DNA of 64,000 nt from contig JAKEFB010000034.1 in NCBI GenBank assembly GCA_022616275.1, positions 1 to 64,000 of the forward strand, written 5' to 3'. This DNA is from Chloroflexota bacterium. Its GTDB lineage: Bacteria; Chloroflexota; Anaerolineae; Promineifilales; Promineifilaceae. The notes below the pieces were generated by a model that worked only from the letters and a program-made list of their open reading frames with translations, was not told the origin of the DNA and did no database searches. The position numbers and the translations under genes were made by a program. Positions 8,391 to 18,156 of the stretch are shown one piece after another (the stretch's first letter is position 1; each line of letters opens with the position of its first letter).

Positions 8391-9929
8391 CTATTCTTCG
8401 GCGGCGGCGAAGATGGCGTTCAGGTCAACGAGGAGCTGGTCTACCTCGGCCTGGAAGTCCAGGTCCGGCTCGTTGGCCAGCCTGTTCCAGAACTCGTTGT
8501 AACGGTCCGTGGTCTCCAGGAAGCTGGGCATCCAGCTCTCGTGGTTAGGGTTGTCGGCGTAGACGATGCTGTCGAGCACGACCTGCTTGTCAATGTTCTG
8601 GCCGGGGAAGTTGGTCTCGAAGTAGTTGGCCAGCCATTCTTCTTGAAGTTCGAGACGAGCCGGCATGCCACCGTAGATGTTGAGAAGCTCAGTGGCAATC
8701 TCTGGGCTGAGGAGGTAGGTCATGACCTGGAAGGCCTCTTCGGGATGCTGGCTGTTCTTGAGAATGCCAAAGGTGTCGGCGTGCATCTTGGAGGTGATGT
8801 GCCCATTATAGGAGGGAGTGGCCGCCAGGTCAAAGGCAAAGTCAGCCTCGCCAAGGGCCCAGGTAGCCACGTACCAGAGGTGCAAATGGACCATGGCCAG
8901 ATTGCCAGAGGAGAAGGGGCCACCAGGACCTTGCAGGAATTCGGCGCCACCGTAGGGGCCGTTGGGAGTAAACCAACTCGTCCACCAGCCGTCGTAGGTC
9001 CACTCCCAGGCAGCCAGCCACTCTTCGGGAATTTGGGCACTGCCGTCGGCGGCCACGAATGAACCAGGCCCAAAGAAGGTGCCGATGCCACGGGGGTCGG
9101 TCCACTGGTTTTGCCAGCCAAATTGGACGATGTTGGTGGGATCGAAGTCGGGGCTGGTGGCGTCGTTGCCGTCGGCGTCTACGGTCAACTGTAGGGCCAG
9201 ATCGGTGAGCGTGTCTATGTTCCACTCGTGCTCATTGCCGTCGGCGTCAATGTAGGGCGCGCCATACTCGTGCGGCGGGTAGGCCAGCCCGGCCTCGTCG
9301 AAGAGGTCTATGTTGTATATGACAAAAGAGGGGAAGATGGCGAAGGGGATGCCCAACTGGCCTTCTTCTTGCACGTGGTAGAACTGGACCATCTCCGGGT
9401 CGAAGACGCTCAAATCGTAACCGTTGGTGTCAATGAGGGGCTGCAAGTCGAGCCAGGCGCCTTTGAAGCTGTCGCGGCCTCTGATACCGACCGGGCCGAC
9501 AATGTCGGGCGCATTGCCACCGGCGATCTGGGTGGCCAGGGTATCGTAGGCGACGTCGTTATCTACAATCTCCAGCACCAGTTCGATTTCGTTCTGAGAA
9601 GCATTGAATTTGTCCACGACGGCTTGCTGAGGTTCGATGGTGGGGGCGTCGGACCCGGCGCCCAGGCCGACAAACCAGCGGATCTGAACTTTGTCGCTTT
9701 CGGCCGGTTCCTGGTCGGCGGCGGTGGTAGGCTCAGGCTCTTCGGCGGCCGGCGCTTCAGTGGGAGTGTCTTCGGCAGCCGGTTCTTCGGCAGCCGGTTC
9801 TTCGGCGGCGGGTTCTTCGGCGGCCGGTTCCTCGGCCGTGGGCGTTGGCCCGGCGCCGCCACCGCAAGCCACCAGCAGCAGAGCCAGGACGATCAGAAGG
9901 GCAACCAATAAAAATCTTGTTTTTCTCAT
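8391..9929 (-). CDS. Sugar-binding lipoprotein of an ABC importer (family 1 solute-binding protein)
   Basis: This is the extracellular substrate-binding subunit. The chosen start, ATG 9929, has GGAGGAG seven bases upstream. A lipoprotein signal ends at the lipobox LVAC (Cys22). Next is a disordered anchor made of near-perfect EEPAA repeats (about residues 33-55), then the family 1 binding domain starting near VQIRWFVGLG. Typical family parts include APDIVGPVG and the EAFQVMTYLLSPE helix. It is the first gene of the importer operon and is divergent from a LacI-type regulator. The substrate is unknown, but the neighbouring GH16 glucanase and regulator suggest a plant or algal glucan oligosaccharide. 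The 15-base repeats in the linker may vary in number between strains. Confidence 0.93.
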   Translation of the reverse strand: MRKTRFLLVALLIVLALLLVACGGGAGPTPTAEEPAAEEPAAEEPAAEEPAAEDTPTEAPAAEEPEPTTAADQEPAESDKVQIRWFVGLGAGSDAPTIEPQQAVVDKFNASQNEIELVLEIVDNDVAYDTLATQIAGGNAPDIVGPVGIRGRDSFKGAWLDLQPLIDTNGYDLSVFDPEMVQFYHVQEEGQLGIPFAIFPSFVIYNIDLFDEAGLAYPPHEYGAPYIDADGNEHEWNIDTLTDLALQLTVDADGNDATSPDFDPTNIVQFGWQNQWTDPRGIGTFFGPGSFVAADGSAQIPEEWLAAWEWTYDGWWTSWFTPNGPYGGAEFLQGPGGPFSSGNLAMVHLHLWYVATWALGEADFAFDLAATPSYNGHITSKMHADTFGILKNSQHPEEAFQVMTYLLSPEIATELLNIYGGMPARLELQEEWLANYFETNFPGQNIDKQVVLDSIVYADNPNHESWMPSFLETTDRYNEFWNRLANEPDLDFQAEVDQLLVDLNAIFAAAEE

Positions 9930-9969
9930 CTCATCTCCTCCATTGATCAGGTTTAGGTGATTGATTGGT

Positions 9970-9986
9970 CTGAAACCGATTTCCCG
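9970..9986. promoter_or_regulatory. LacI-type operator O1
   Basis: CTGAAACCGATTTCCCG contains the core GAAACCGATTTC, the same core as the stronger operator at 10073. It lies in the leader of the binding-protein gene, about 45 bases before its ATG, so repressor bound here would block transcription of the importer. Confidence 0.7.
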
Positions 9987-10013
9987 CACCAGGCCGGTTT
10001 TGCTCAATACCTG

Positions 10014-10027
10014 GGAGCGGTTTCATA
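10014..10027. promoter_or_regulatory. LacI-type operator O2 (imperfect)
   Basis: GGAGCGGTTTCATA carries one good half-site, CGGTTTCAT, immediately downstream of the -10 box of the binding-protein promoter. The other half is weak. The position fits direct repression. Confidence 0.55.
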
Positions 10028-10028
10028 A

Positions 10029-10057
10029 AAGATAGCATATTGGTATGATTTTGTCAA
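10029..10057 (-). promoter_or_regulatory. Sigma-70-type promoter of the sugar importer operon
   Basis: Reading down the minus strand there is TTGACA (10057-10052), a 17-base spacer and TATCTT (10034-10029). Two LacI-type operators lie just downstream and one just upstream, so this promoter should be under the control of the divergent regulator. Confidence 0.75.
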
Positions 10058-10072
10058 TAATCGGGGCTTTTT

Positions 10073-10096
10073 ATGAAACCGATTTCATGATATAAT
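10073..10096 (+). promoter_or_regulatory. Operator O3 and -10 box of the lacI-type gene
   Basis: ATGAAACCGATTTCAT (10073-10088) is a nearly perfect LacI-family palindrome (ATGAAA...TTTCAT around a CG centre). It ends two bases before TATAAT (10091-10096), the likely -10 box of the regulator gene. Repressor bound here would also shut off its own gene, giving autoregulation. Confidence 0.75.
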
Positions 10097-10122
10097 CTCT
10101 ACCAAACCGGTGAGGAGAGAGG

Positions 10123-11130
10123 ATGTTATCGAAAAATAAGGTCACAATTCAAGATATTGCCGAGAAGGCCAACGTTTCCAAGAGCACGGTTTCCCGGGTG
10201 CTGACGGAAAGCGCCTACGTAACGGAGGACAAAAGGGAGGCGGTCTTGCGGGCTATAGCCGAGCTGGAATACCAGCCGAATATATTTGCCCGAGGGTTAG
10301 CCGGCGGCCAATCACTGGCGATTGGCGTCCTGACACAAATCTTTGGCAGCCCATTTTACGACGCCATCTTACGTGGTATTTTGCAAGGGCTTCAGGTTAG
10401 CGATTACTCTCCTATCTTTGCCGATGGGCAGTGGCGGCCAGAAATAGAACAGGGAGCCTTGCAGACGCTCTTAGCCCGCCGGGTGGACGGCCTGATTGTC
10501 GTCGGGGGGGCTACGCCTGACCAAACGCTGTGCCAGATTGGCGAAGAGGTCCCGCTTATTGTCGTGGGGCGGAGGATCAGCGGATTAGAGAGCCAGTCTG
10601 TTTACGTGGACAATTTTGAGGCTGCTTACCAGGCAACGCACTATTTGATCCAGGCCGGGCACCAACAGATCGCCTATATTGCCGGCATTTTGTCGCACCA
10701 GGATGCGTTTGACAGACGAGAAGGGTACGTTCAGGCGCTCAAGGACGCCGGGAACGTGGCCAACCAGGACCTCATTGTCGGAGGCGATTTTAGAAGACAT
10801 TCGGGTGTTTTAGCAGTGGAGATGTTGTTGACGCGTGGCCAGACGTTTAGCGCGATCTTTGCGGCCAACGACCAGATGGCCTTCGGAGCGCGCCTGGCGT
10901 TGTTCCGGCGGGGCATTCGGGTGCCCGACGACGTGTCTATTATCGGCTTTGACGATCAACCGGATTCGGCGTACATGATCCCGCCGTTGACGACGGTGCG
11001 GCAGCCGGCCGTGGAGATGGGCGAGGCGGCCGCGCAGGCGATACTGGATCTGCTCAAGGGTAAGCCGGTTGACGTGCCGGTATTTCCCACGCAGTTGATT
11101 ATGCGGGAATCTGTGGCAAGGTTTCGGTAG
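10123..11130 (+). CDS. LacI-family transcriptional regulator
   Basis: This is a 335-aa repressor. The N-terminal helix-turn-helix (TIQDIAEKANVSKSTVSRVL, about residues 8-27) is followed by the hinge and a periplasmic-binding-protein-like effector domain to the end (IAYIAG, GFDDQPDSAYMIPPLTTVRQ). The start ATG has GAGGAGAGAGG just upstream. It is divergent from the sugar importer operon, and three copies of a GAAACCG-type palindrome lie between the two, so it most likely represses the importer and itself until an oligosaccharide binds. The effector is unknown. Confidence 0.93.
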   Translation: MLSKNKVTIQDIAEKANVSKSTVSRVLTESAYVTEDKREAVLRAIAELEYQPNIFARGLAGGQSLAIGVLTQIFGSPFYDAILRGILQGLQVSDYSPIFADGQWRPEIEQGALQTLLARRVDGLIVVGGATPDQTLCQIGEEVPLIVVGRRISGLESQSVYVDNFEAAYQATHYLIQAGHQQIAYIAGILSHQDAFDRREGYVQALKDAGNVANQDLIVGGDFRRHSGVLAVEMLLTRGQTFSAIFAANDQMAFGARLALFRRGIRVPDDVSIIGFDDQPDSAYMIPPLTTVRQPAVEMGEAAAQAILDLLKGKPVDVPVFPTQLIMRESVARFR

Positions 11131-11131
11131 G

Positions 11132-11164
11132 ATGGTTGGGCGGCCGGGGGTAGGCCAACCATCT
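11132..11164. terminator. Stem-loop between convergent lacI-type gene and rex
   Basis: GATGGTTGG and CCAACCATC form a 9-bp stem around a 15-base loop that fills the whole gap between the two stop codons. There is no strong T-run, so this is a possible bidirectional terminator. Confidence 0.5.
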
Positions 11165-11838
11165 TACGGCTCGAGGTAGTAGGTCATCCGTTGGAGCTGG
11201 ATGACGGGATCGCTGTAGCGGACCTGGACGGTTTCGGGGACGGTCAGGTTGATAGGGGCGTAGCTGAGGATAGCTGTGACGCCGGCCTTGACGACCCGGT
11301 CGGCCATTTCCTGGGCGGCGGCGGCCGGCACCGCCAGGATGACGATCCGGATCTTTTCCCGCCGGATGGTTGCCTCCAGCCGGGCCACGTCCTGGATGGG
11401 CAGGCCGTTCATCTCCTGGCCGACCTTGTCCGAATCCTTGTCGAAAATCCACCGGATGCGAAAACCGCGCGGCTGGAAACCGGGGTAATGGGCCAGGGCG
11501 TGGCCAATCGAGCCGGCGCCGATCAGGGCCACCGGCCACTCCTGCTCCAGGTGCAAGATCTGGCGCAACTGGCCGATCAGATAGTTGATGTGGTAGCCGG
11601 TGCCTTGTTTGCCGAACTCCCCGAAGTGGGACAGGTCTTTGCGGATCTGGGCTGAGCTGATGCCCAGTTTGCGGCCCAGCTCGTGGGAGGAGGTGGTGAC
11701 CTTGTTACTCTCCTCGGCCATGTGGGTCAGGGCGCGCAAGTAAACGGGTAAACGGCCAATTACAATGTCAGGGATTTCTTCATCCTCAGGAATTTCTTCA
11801 GCCACGGCCGGCCGTCCTCTGTTTTGCAGTTCGCTCAT
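11164..11838 (-). CDS. rex: Redox-sensing transcriptional repressor Rex
   Basis: Rex senses the NADH/NAD+ ratio and represses fermentation and respiration genes when NADH is low. The N-terminal winged helix (about residues 28-85) contains GRKLGISSAQIRKDLSHFGEFGKQGTGY with the typical recognition helix. The C-terminal Rossmann domain begins at ALIGAGSIGHAL (glycines 107, 109, 112), and the C-terminal swapped helix ends in YLEP. The first 25 residues are an acidic extension. The start at 11838 is supported by family length (224 aa). A Rex-like operator overlaps its own promoter, so autoregulation is expected. Confidence 0.95.
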   Translation of the reverse strand: MSELQNRGRPAVAEEIPEDEEIPDIVIGRLPVYLRALTHMAEESNKVTTSSHELGRKLGISSAQIRKDLSHFGEFGKQGTGYHINYLIGQLRQILHLEQEWPVALIGAGSIGHALAHYPGFQPRGFRIRWIFDKDSDKVGQEMNGLPIQDVARLEATIRREKIRIVILAVPAAAAQEMADRVVKAGVTAILSYAPINLTVPETVQVRYSDPVIQLQRMTYYLEP

Positions 11839-11862
11839 AGGATGGGAATCGTCGTTACCTGT

Positions 11863-11908
11863 TCGTGCGAGTTTTCACAATTTTAGCATAAGGGGGGAGG
11901 GGGGGCAA
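11863..11908 (-). promoter_or_regulatory. rex promoter with overlapping Rex-like operator
   Basis: On the minus strand TTGCCC (11908-11903), a 17-base spacer and TAAAAT (11885-11880) form a promoter. TTGTGA starts at 11880, followed after six bases by GCACGA, which resembles the Rex site TTGTGA-N6-TCACAA with two mismatches. The overlap with the -10 box suits repression. Confidence 0.65.
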
Positions 11909-11924
11909 GCGGGGGAGCGGGTAG

Positions 11925-11974
11925 GCGAGTGGGCGAGTCTGCGAGTGACTCGCAAACTCGCAGACTCGCAAACT
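11925..11974. repeat. GCGAGT-type tandem repeat with inverted arm
   Basis: Degenerate units GGCGAGT, GGCGAGT, TGCGAGT are followed by the inverse CTCGCAAACTCGCAGACTCGC. The sequence is of the same family as 36393-36425 and 45607-45645. Confidence 0.75.
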
Positions 11975-11977
11975 TAC

Positions 11978-12781
11978 TCAGTCCTCAGCCCTGAAGCACT
12001 TCGGTGAGGCGGCGTTCGAGGAAGGTGCGTTCGACATCAGCGCCAGCAGCCCCAACGCCTCCGGCGCTTCGGGCAGGTGGCGCTCGCGGGCTAGGAGGGT
12101 GGTCAGCACCCGCCCCAACCGGATAGCCTCGGCCGACAACTCCTGGCGGATGAGGCAGTCGCCGGCCGTGGCGGCGTAGCCCTCGTTGAAGATCAGGTAC
12201 AGGACGGCCAGCACCGGCTGGATGCGCTCGGCCAGCATCTCGGCCGGGGGGATGCGGTAAGGGATGCCGGCGTCGCGTATTTTGCGCTTGGCCCGCACCA
12301 GCCGTTGGGCCATCGTCGGCAAGGGCACCAGGAAAGCGCTGGCGACTTCGGCCGTGGCCAGACCGCCCAGCGTGTGGAGGGTCAGGGCAACCTGGGCCTC
12401 CAGGGATAGCGCCGGGTGGCAGCAGGTGAAAATCAGCTTTAAGCGCTCGTCGGGAATGGCGTTGGGGGTAGCGTCCATAAGCGTTTCCTCCTGGCTGCCT
12501 TGCTCCAGCTCGGACAGGGCTTGCAGGATAGCTTTTTTCTGGGTCAGCGTCTTGTCTCGCCGCAGCCGGTCAATGGCCCTGTGTTTGGCGGTGGTCGTCA
12601 GCCAGGCGGCGGGGTTGCGCGGCCGGCCATCGGCCGGCCAGCGCTCCAGGGCAGTGGCAAACGCTTCCTGCAAGGCGTCTTCGGCCAGGTCAAAATCGCC
12701 CAGGGCGCCAATGAGCGTGGCCAGCACGCGGCCTGCTTCTTCGCGAAAGACCTGTTCGATGACTTGGTGGGTTTTGTCCAT
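11978..12781 (-). pseudogene. ECF42-type sigma factor gene with an internal deletion
   Basis: The first 245 residues are a normal ECF42 sigma factor: region 2 ([21 protein letters not shown]), the linker [19 protein letters not shown], region 4 with [23 protein letters not shown], and the start of the DUF6596 domain ([16 protein letters not shown]). ECF42 proteins normally continue to about 410 residues with a TPR-like tail. Here homology stops at EALGLLALM. The next DNA, in another frame, encodes [16 protein letters not shown] and a stop at 11985, which looks like the authentic ECF42 C-terminus. So about 450 bp was deleted, fusing the two parts out of frame. The 267-aa product lacks the tail that such sigma factors use for regulation, and may be inactive or unregulated. 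Confidence 0.85.
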
Positions 12782-13060
12782 GAAGGAGATTGGAGATTAG
12801 AGATTGGTCCAACCTCCGGGCAGAATGGCCAGTTATCCAGGGATGGTTATAAGGGATATAGGTGTTCTTTCAACCTTTCTACTATAACGACGAACGAAAA
12901 AGCCAATTTCGACAATGGCCGTTTGTTATTGGTCATTGAATTCAATAACCAATAACCTCTTTATATGTGACATTTTTCACCTGTTCAAAGCGGCCGAGTG
13001 GCCTATAATACCAGGCTTTGTTAGTAACTTTTAGCTGAAGTTTAGCGTAGAGGAAGTCAA
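12782..13060. other. Gene-free upstream region of the efflux operon
   Basis: No gene is visible. The stretch begins with GGAGATT/AGAGATT tandem units (12785-12808). A near-perfect 32-base palindrome centred on GAATTC lies at 12925-12956 (GTTATTGGT...ACCAATAAC). TATAAT at 13004-13009 is a possible -10 box for the efflux operon, but its -35 (TGTTCA, 16 bases away) is weak. Confidence 0.55.
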
Positions 13061-13062
13061 AA

Positions 13063-13160
13063 CTCTGGCTCTAATCGGTGGCGCGGTCGTGAGACTGGTT
13101 TTCGCCAGCGAAAACACGCCACAGCCAGAGAGGGTTCGCATCTGAGGATGCGAACTCCTC
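13063..13160 (+). promoter_or_regulatory. Structured leader before the efflux operon
   Basis: CTCTGGCT (13063-13070) pairs with AGCCAGAG (13123-13130), and directly inside it GTGGCG (13078-13083) pairs with CGCCAC (13117-13122). A small inner hairpin is CTGG...CCAG (13095-13107). A second hairpin follows, GTTCGCATC/GATGCGAAC (about 13134-13153). All of this lies upstream of the ATG at 13185. It could be a regulatory leader RNA or a pair of repeat-type palindromes. Confidence 0.5.
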
Positions 13161-13184
13161 CCTAGTTCAATACGGGAGCGGTTT

Positions 13185-14737
13185 ATGCGGCGAGTTGTTA
13201 CGATTATTATTGTGGTTGTTGTCCTGGCCGGCGGCGGTTACCTGGTCTATCGCCAGCAGCAGGCCCGGCAAAACCAGGAAGTTGAAATTTTACGGGAGGC
13301 GACCGTCGAGCGGGGTAAGCTGGCGGCGACGGTGAGCGCTACCGGCTCGATTGAGCCGGAGGCGATGGTCTCCTTGAGCTTTGGTGTGGCCGGCACGGTG
13401 CGGCAGCTTAACGTCGTGCGCGGCCAGGCAGTGGCGGCCGGGGACGTGCTGGCGACGCTGGACACGGAGGAGCTGGCCCTGGCCGTGCAGCAGGCCGAGG
13501 ACGCCCTGCGCATCCAGCAGTTGACGCTGGAGCAGCTCCTTAACGCCGGACCCAGCCCGGCCACGCTGGCCGCCGCCCAGGCCGATAGTGACGCCGCCGC
13601 CGGGAACCTGCTGGTCGCCCAGGCCAACCTGTCGGCCGCGGAGGCGGCGGTGGCCCAGGCCGTGGCCCAAAAGGCGCTGCTGCAAGCCGGCCCAACGCCC
13701 GGCCAGGTGGCCGCGGCCGAGGCCAACGTGGCCACCGCCCGCCTGGAGCAGCAAAACGCCGAGGAACTCCACAATCGCACGCTGGAATGTTTTGATGTTA
13801 CCTTGCCCAGCGGGGAGGAACGAGAGCAGTGCCCCGGCCTGGGCGAGCCCGAAGAGCAGGCCCGCGCCGCCCTGGAGAACGCCAACAGCGCCCTGGCCGC
13901 GGCCGAGGCCCAACTGGCCGATGTGCTGGCCGGCGCCCGCCCGGCCGATGTGCAGGTGGCCAACGCCACCATTGCCGCCGCCCAGGCCCAGGTGGCGGCG
14001 GCCGAGGGGAACGTGGCCGTGGCCGAGGCCAACGTGGCCCGCGCCCAGGCCGCTTACGACCGGCTGCTGGAGGGGCCGACGGACGAGGAAATTGCTATCC
14101 TGGAAGCCCAGGTGGCGGCGGCCGGGACCAACCTGGCCCTGGCCCAACTGCGCCTGGAGCAGTCCATTATCGTCGCGCCCATGGACGGCACAGTGGCCAA
14201 CATCCTGGCCAACGCCGGCGAGCAGGTGGCCCCCGGCGCGCCGGCCGTGGCCGTGGTCAACGAGACCGGCTACCACATTGAGGTCAACGTAGACGAAATT
14301 GACATTGACCGGGTGGCCGTCGGCCAGGAGGTAGATATTACCCTCGACGCCCTGCCCGACACCACCGTGACCGGCGTGATTGCCGACATTGCCCCCACGG
14401 CTATCGGCGGCGGGGCCGGCGTGGTCACTTACCTGGTGACGATTAACATCCAGGCCGAGGAGGTACCCCTGCGGCCGGGCATGACCGCCAACGCTTCCAT
14501 CGTCGTGGACGAAGTGGACGGCGTCCTCGTCGTGCCCAACTGGGCCATTCGCCTGGACCGGGAGACGGGCCAGGCCTTTGTCAACCGCCTGCAGGCCGGT
14601 GGCACCATTGAAGAGGTCGTGGTCGAGACCGGCCTGCGCAACGAGCAATTCAGCGAAGTCGTCAGCGGCCTGCGCGAAGGCGACCAGGTGGTCGTGACCA
14701 ACGAGCGCGAGGGACTGAATTTGTTTGGGGGTGAGTC

Positions 14738-14741
<4 letters not shown>
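13185..14741 (+). CDS. Membrane-fusion (periplasmic adaptor) protein, MacA/HlyD family
   Basis: The 518-aa protein starts with a membrane anchor ([19 protein letters not shown]). Then come half of a barrel-sandwich domain ([29 protein letters not shown]), a very long alanine-rich coiled coil (about residues 95-325) and the second half ([20 protein letters not shown]). Beta-barrel and membrane-proximal domains follow ([25 protein letters not shown]). The hairpin holds several near-copies of [13 protein letters not shown], and one loop carries two cysteines ([18 protein letters not shown]). It is the first gene of a four-gene export operon and its stop overlaps the ATPase start. The exported compound is unknown; MacAB-type systems export lipids, peptides or drugs. 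In a monoderm-like Chloroflexota cell the adaptor would project outward without an outer-membrane partner. Confidence 0.9.
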
Positions 14742-15501
<760 letters not shown>

Positions 15502-15505
<4 letters not shown>

Positions 15506-16743
15506 CGCTGCTGGAAAACATTCGTCTGGCCCTGCGGGGGTTGGCGGCCAACAAGCTGCGGGCTTTTCTGACCATGCTGGGCATTATTATCGGCGTGGCC
15601 GCCGTCATTACCCTGCTGTCTGTCGGCCGGGGGGTGGAAACCTTTGTCGTGGCCGAGTTCCAGGGACTGGGCAACAACCTGTTGTTTGTCATTCCCGGCC
15701 AGTTGGGGCCGGACCAGGGGCCGCGCCGGGCCGGCGGCGGGGGGCTGACCAACAATGACTGGCTGGCCCTGGCCGACCCGCTGCGGGTGCCGGACGTGGT
15801 GGCCGTGGTGCCCGAGTATGGCCGGCCGGCCACAGTGACGCGCGGCCGGTACGAAGCCCGGACGGCTGTGACCGGCACCTCCCCGGATTTTCCCCAGGTG
15901 CGCAACTTTTACCCCATCGCCGGCGCCTTCTTCAGCGAGCACGACGTGGCCGGCAGCACCCGCGTGGCCGTCCTGGGCCAGAGCGTGTACGAGGAGCTGT
16001 TTCCCAACGGCGAACTGCCCATTGGGGAAAGCATCAAAATTAATAACACGACGTTCCAGGTGATTGGCCTGCTGGAAGAGAAAGGCGGCTCCGGCTTTAA
16101 CGATCAGGACGACGTGGTCCTGGTTCCCCTGAGCACGGCCCAGCGCCGCCTCTTCCCGGCCCGCCGCCCAGACGGCAAATTCCGCCTGGACATCATTTAC
16201 GCCCAGGCCATCAGCGAGGAGCGGCAGGAAACGGCAATTACCGAAATCACCCTGACCATCCGGGAAATGCACAACGTCACCTTCCGCGACGAGGACGACT
16301 TTACCGTGGTCAGCCAGGCCGAGCTGGTCAGCGCCTTCAGCGAGGTGACCGGCATATTGACTATTTTCCTGGGCGTCATTGCCGGTATTTCCCTGCTGGT
16401 CGGCGGTATCGGCATCATGAATATCATGCTGGTCTCGGTTCGGGAGCGGACGCGGGAGATCGGGCTGCGCAAGGCGGTGGGGGCCAAGCGGCAGGACATT
16501 TTGTGGCAATTCCTGGTGGAGGCCCTGGTGCTGGCCATGGTCGGCGGGCTGATTGGGCTGGGCGTGGGTACGGCCGGGGCGCTGGTGATTGCCAATCTCT
16601 CAGACAGCCTCCAGCCGACGCTGGCCTGGGACTCGGTGGCGCTGGCGCTGTTCTTTTCGGCCGCGGTCGGCCTCTTTTTCGGCATCTACCCTGCCTTCCG
16701 CGCCGCCGCGTTGAACCCGATTGATGCTTTGAGATATGAGTAA
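15502..16743 (+). CDS. ABC transporter permease, MacB/FtsX type (first)
   Basis: This 413-aa permease has the MacB topology. The N-terminal helix is in [26 protein letters not shown], followed by a large extracellular MacB_PCD domain (about residues 50-270). Three C-terminal helices carry [32 protein letters not shown], the coupling region typical of the family, and the end reads PIDALRYE. It is coupled to the ATPase. A second permease of the same type follows after a repeat-filled gap, so the exporter may be a heterodimer. Confidence 0.95.
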
Positions 16744-16749
16744 CCGTAT

Positions 16750-16874
16750 CAAGTGCCAAGTGGCAAGTGTCAAGTGGCAAGTGTTGCAAGTGGCAGATGG
16801 CAAGTGGCAAGTAGGGCGTAGCACCTGACACCTGACACGTGATACCTGACACCTGACACGTGACACCTGACACC
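16750..16874. repeat. AAGTGGC and CACCTGA 7-bp tandem repeats between the two permease genes
   Basis: The gap between the permeases is filled by about seven AAGTGGC-like units and then about eight CACCTGA-like units, which end at the second permease's ATG. The two halves are roughly inverse to each other. The second half is the same family found inside the gene at 53657. Confidence 0.85.
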
Positions 16875-16875
16875 T

Positions 16876-18102
16876 ATGAACCTCAGAGAAAACGTTCGGA
16901 TTGCCTGGCATAGCCTGGCGGCGAATAAGTTGCGGGCGGCCTTGACGATGCTGGGGATTATGATTGGCGTGGCGGCCGTCATCACCCTGTTGTCTATTGG
17001 CGACGGCGTCAACCGCTACGTGGCCGACCAGTTCATTGGCCTGGGCACTAACCTGGTCTTTGTTTTCCCCAACGACGACCCCAGCCAGACCGAGTCGTCG
17101 CTGACGATCAACGACGCCGAAGCGCTGGCCGACGTGACGCTGGTGCCCGGCGCTGTCGCCGTGGCCCCGGTTTACTTCCGGGGGGCCGATCTTCAGTACG
17201 GCGGCCGGCTCTACCGGACGACGCTGCGGGCCTCGACGCCGGAATTAGGCCCCTTGCGCGGCTACGAGGCGGCCCGCGGCCGGTTCCTGAACGACAGCGA
17301 CTATAACGGCCGCTCCCGGGTGGTGGTCCTGGGGCCGGAAGTGGTTAAAAGCCTTTTCCCGGAGGACGTTGACCCGCTGGGGGCCGACATCAAAATTCGG
17401 GGGATTACCTTTCGCGTGGTCGGCATCCTGGCCGAGAAGGGCGCCGGCGTCTTTGGCAGCCAGGATGACCTGGCGGTCGTTCCTTTGACCACGGCCCAGG
17501 AACGGCTGTTTAACACCCGCAGCCAGCGGACCGGCCGGTTTCTGGTAGACATGATCCTGGTCCAGGCGGTGAATAGCCGGGCGGTCGAGGACGTAGTCAT
17601 TGACACCAGCAACGTGCTGCGCCAGACGCACGGCATCACCTTCCGCGACGAGGACGATTTTCTCATCCTGACCCAGCAAGATTTCCTGAGCACGTTTGGC
17701 GAAGTGACGGGGGTGCTGACGCTGTTCCTGGGAGCAATTGCCAGCATTTCTCTGCTGGTGGGTGGCATCGGCATTATGAACATTATGTTGGTGTCGGTCA
17801 CCGAGCGAACGCGCGAGATTGGGCTGCGCAAAGCGGTAGGAGCCAGGCGGCGGGACATCTTGAGCCAGTTTCTGACCGAGGCGGTGGTCCTGGCCCTGCT
17901 CGGCGGTTTCCTGGGGATTGTCCTGGGGTTCCTGGGGGCGGCCGCCGTTCACCTGGCCGTGCCTGACCTGGACACGTCGGTGACGGCCGATTCGGTGCTG
18001 CTGGCGGTAGGCTTTTCGGCCGTGGTCGGCCTGTTTTTTGGGATTTATCCCGCCTCGCGCGCGGCCGGTCTCCATCCTATTGACGCCTTGCGCTTTGAGT
18101 AA
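16876..18102 (+). CDS. ABC transporter permease, MacB/FtsX type (second)
   Basis: A 408-aa paralogue of the preceding gene. It has the same start ([30 protein letters not shown]), the same extracellular domain size and the same C-terminal helices ([33 protein letters not shown]), ending PIDALRFE. The ectodomains differ, so a pair with distinct contacts is more likely than a spare copy. No Shine-Dalgarno is visible, because the DNA before the ATG is the CACCTGA repeat. Translation may therefore depend on read-through or a leaderless start. Confidence 0.94.
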   Translation: MNLRENVRIAWHSLAANKLRAALTMLGIMIGVAAVITLLSIGDGVNRYVADQFIGLGTNLVFVFPNDDPSQTESSLTINDAEALADVTLVPGAVAVAPVYFRGADLQYGGRLYRTTLRASTPELGPLRGYEAARGRFLNDSDYNGRSRVVVLGPEVVKSLFPEDVDPLGADIKIRGITFRVVGILAEKGAGVFGSQDDLAVVPLTTAQERLFNTRSQRTGRFLVDMILVQAVNSRAVEDVVIDTSNVLRQTHGITFRDEDDFLILTQQDFLSTFGEVTGVLTLFLGAIASISLLVGGIGIMNIMLVSVTERTREIGLRKAVGARRRDILSQFLTEAVVLALLGGFLGIVLGFLGAAAVHLAVPDLDTSVTADSVLLAVGFSAVVGLFFGIYPASRAAGLHPIDALRFE

Positions 18103-18156
18103 AGTGGACTGTTAGTCTGCACCGGAGCGCACGAACCAGACAGTCTGGGCTACATT

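Noticed and set aside
16750-16874. CRISPR-like array
   Set aside because: Units are 7 bases and contiguous with no unique spacers, and no cas genes are present.
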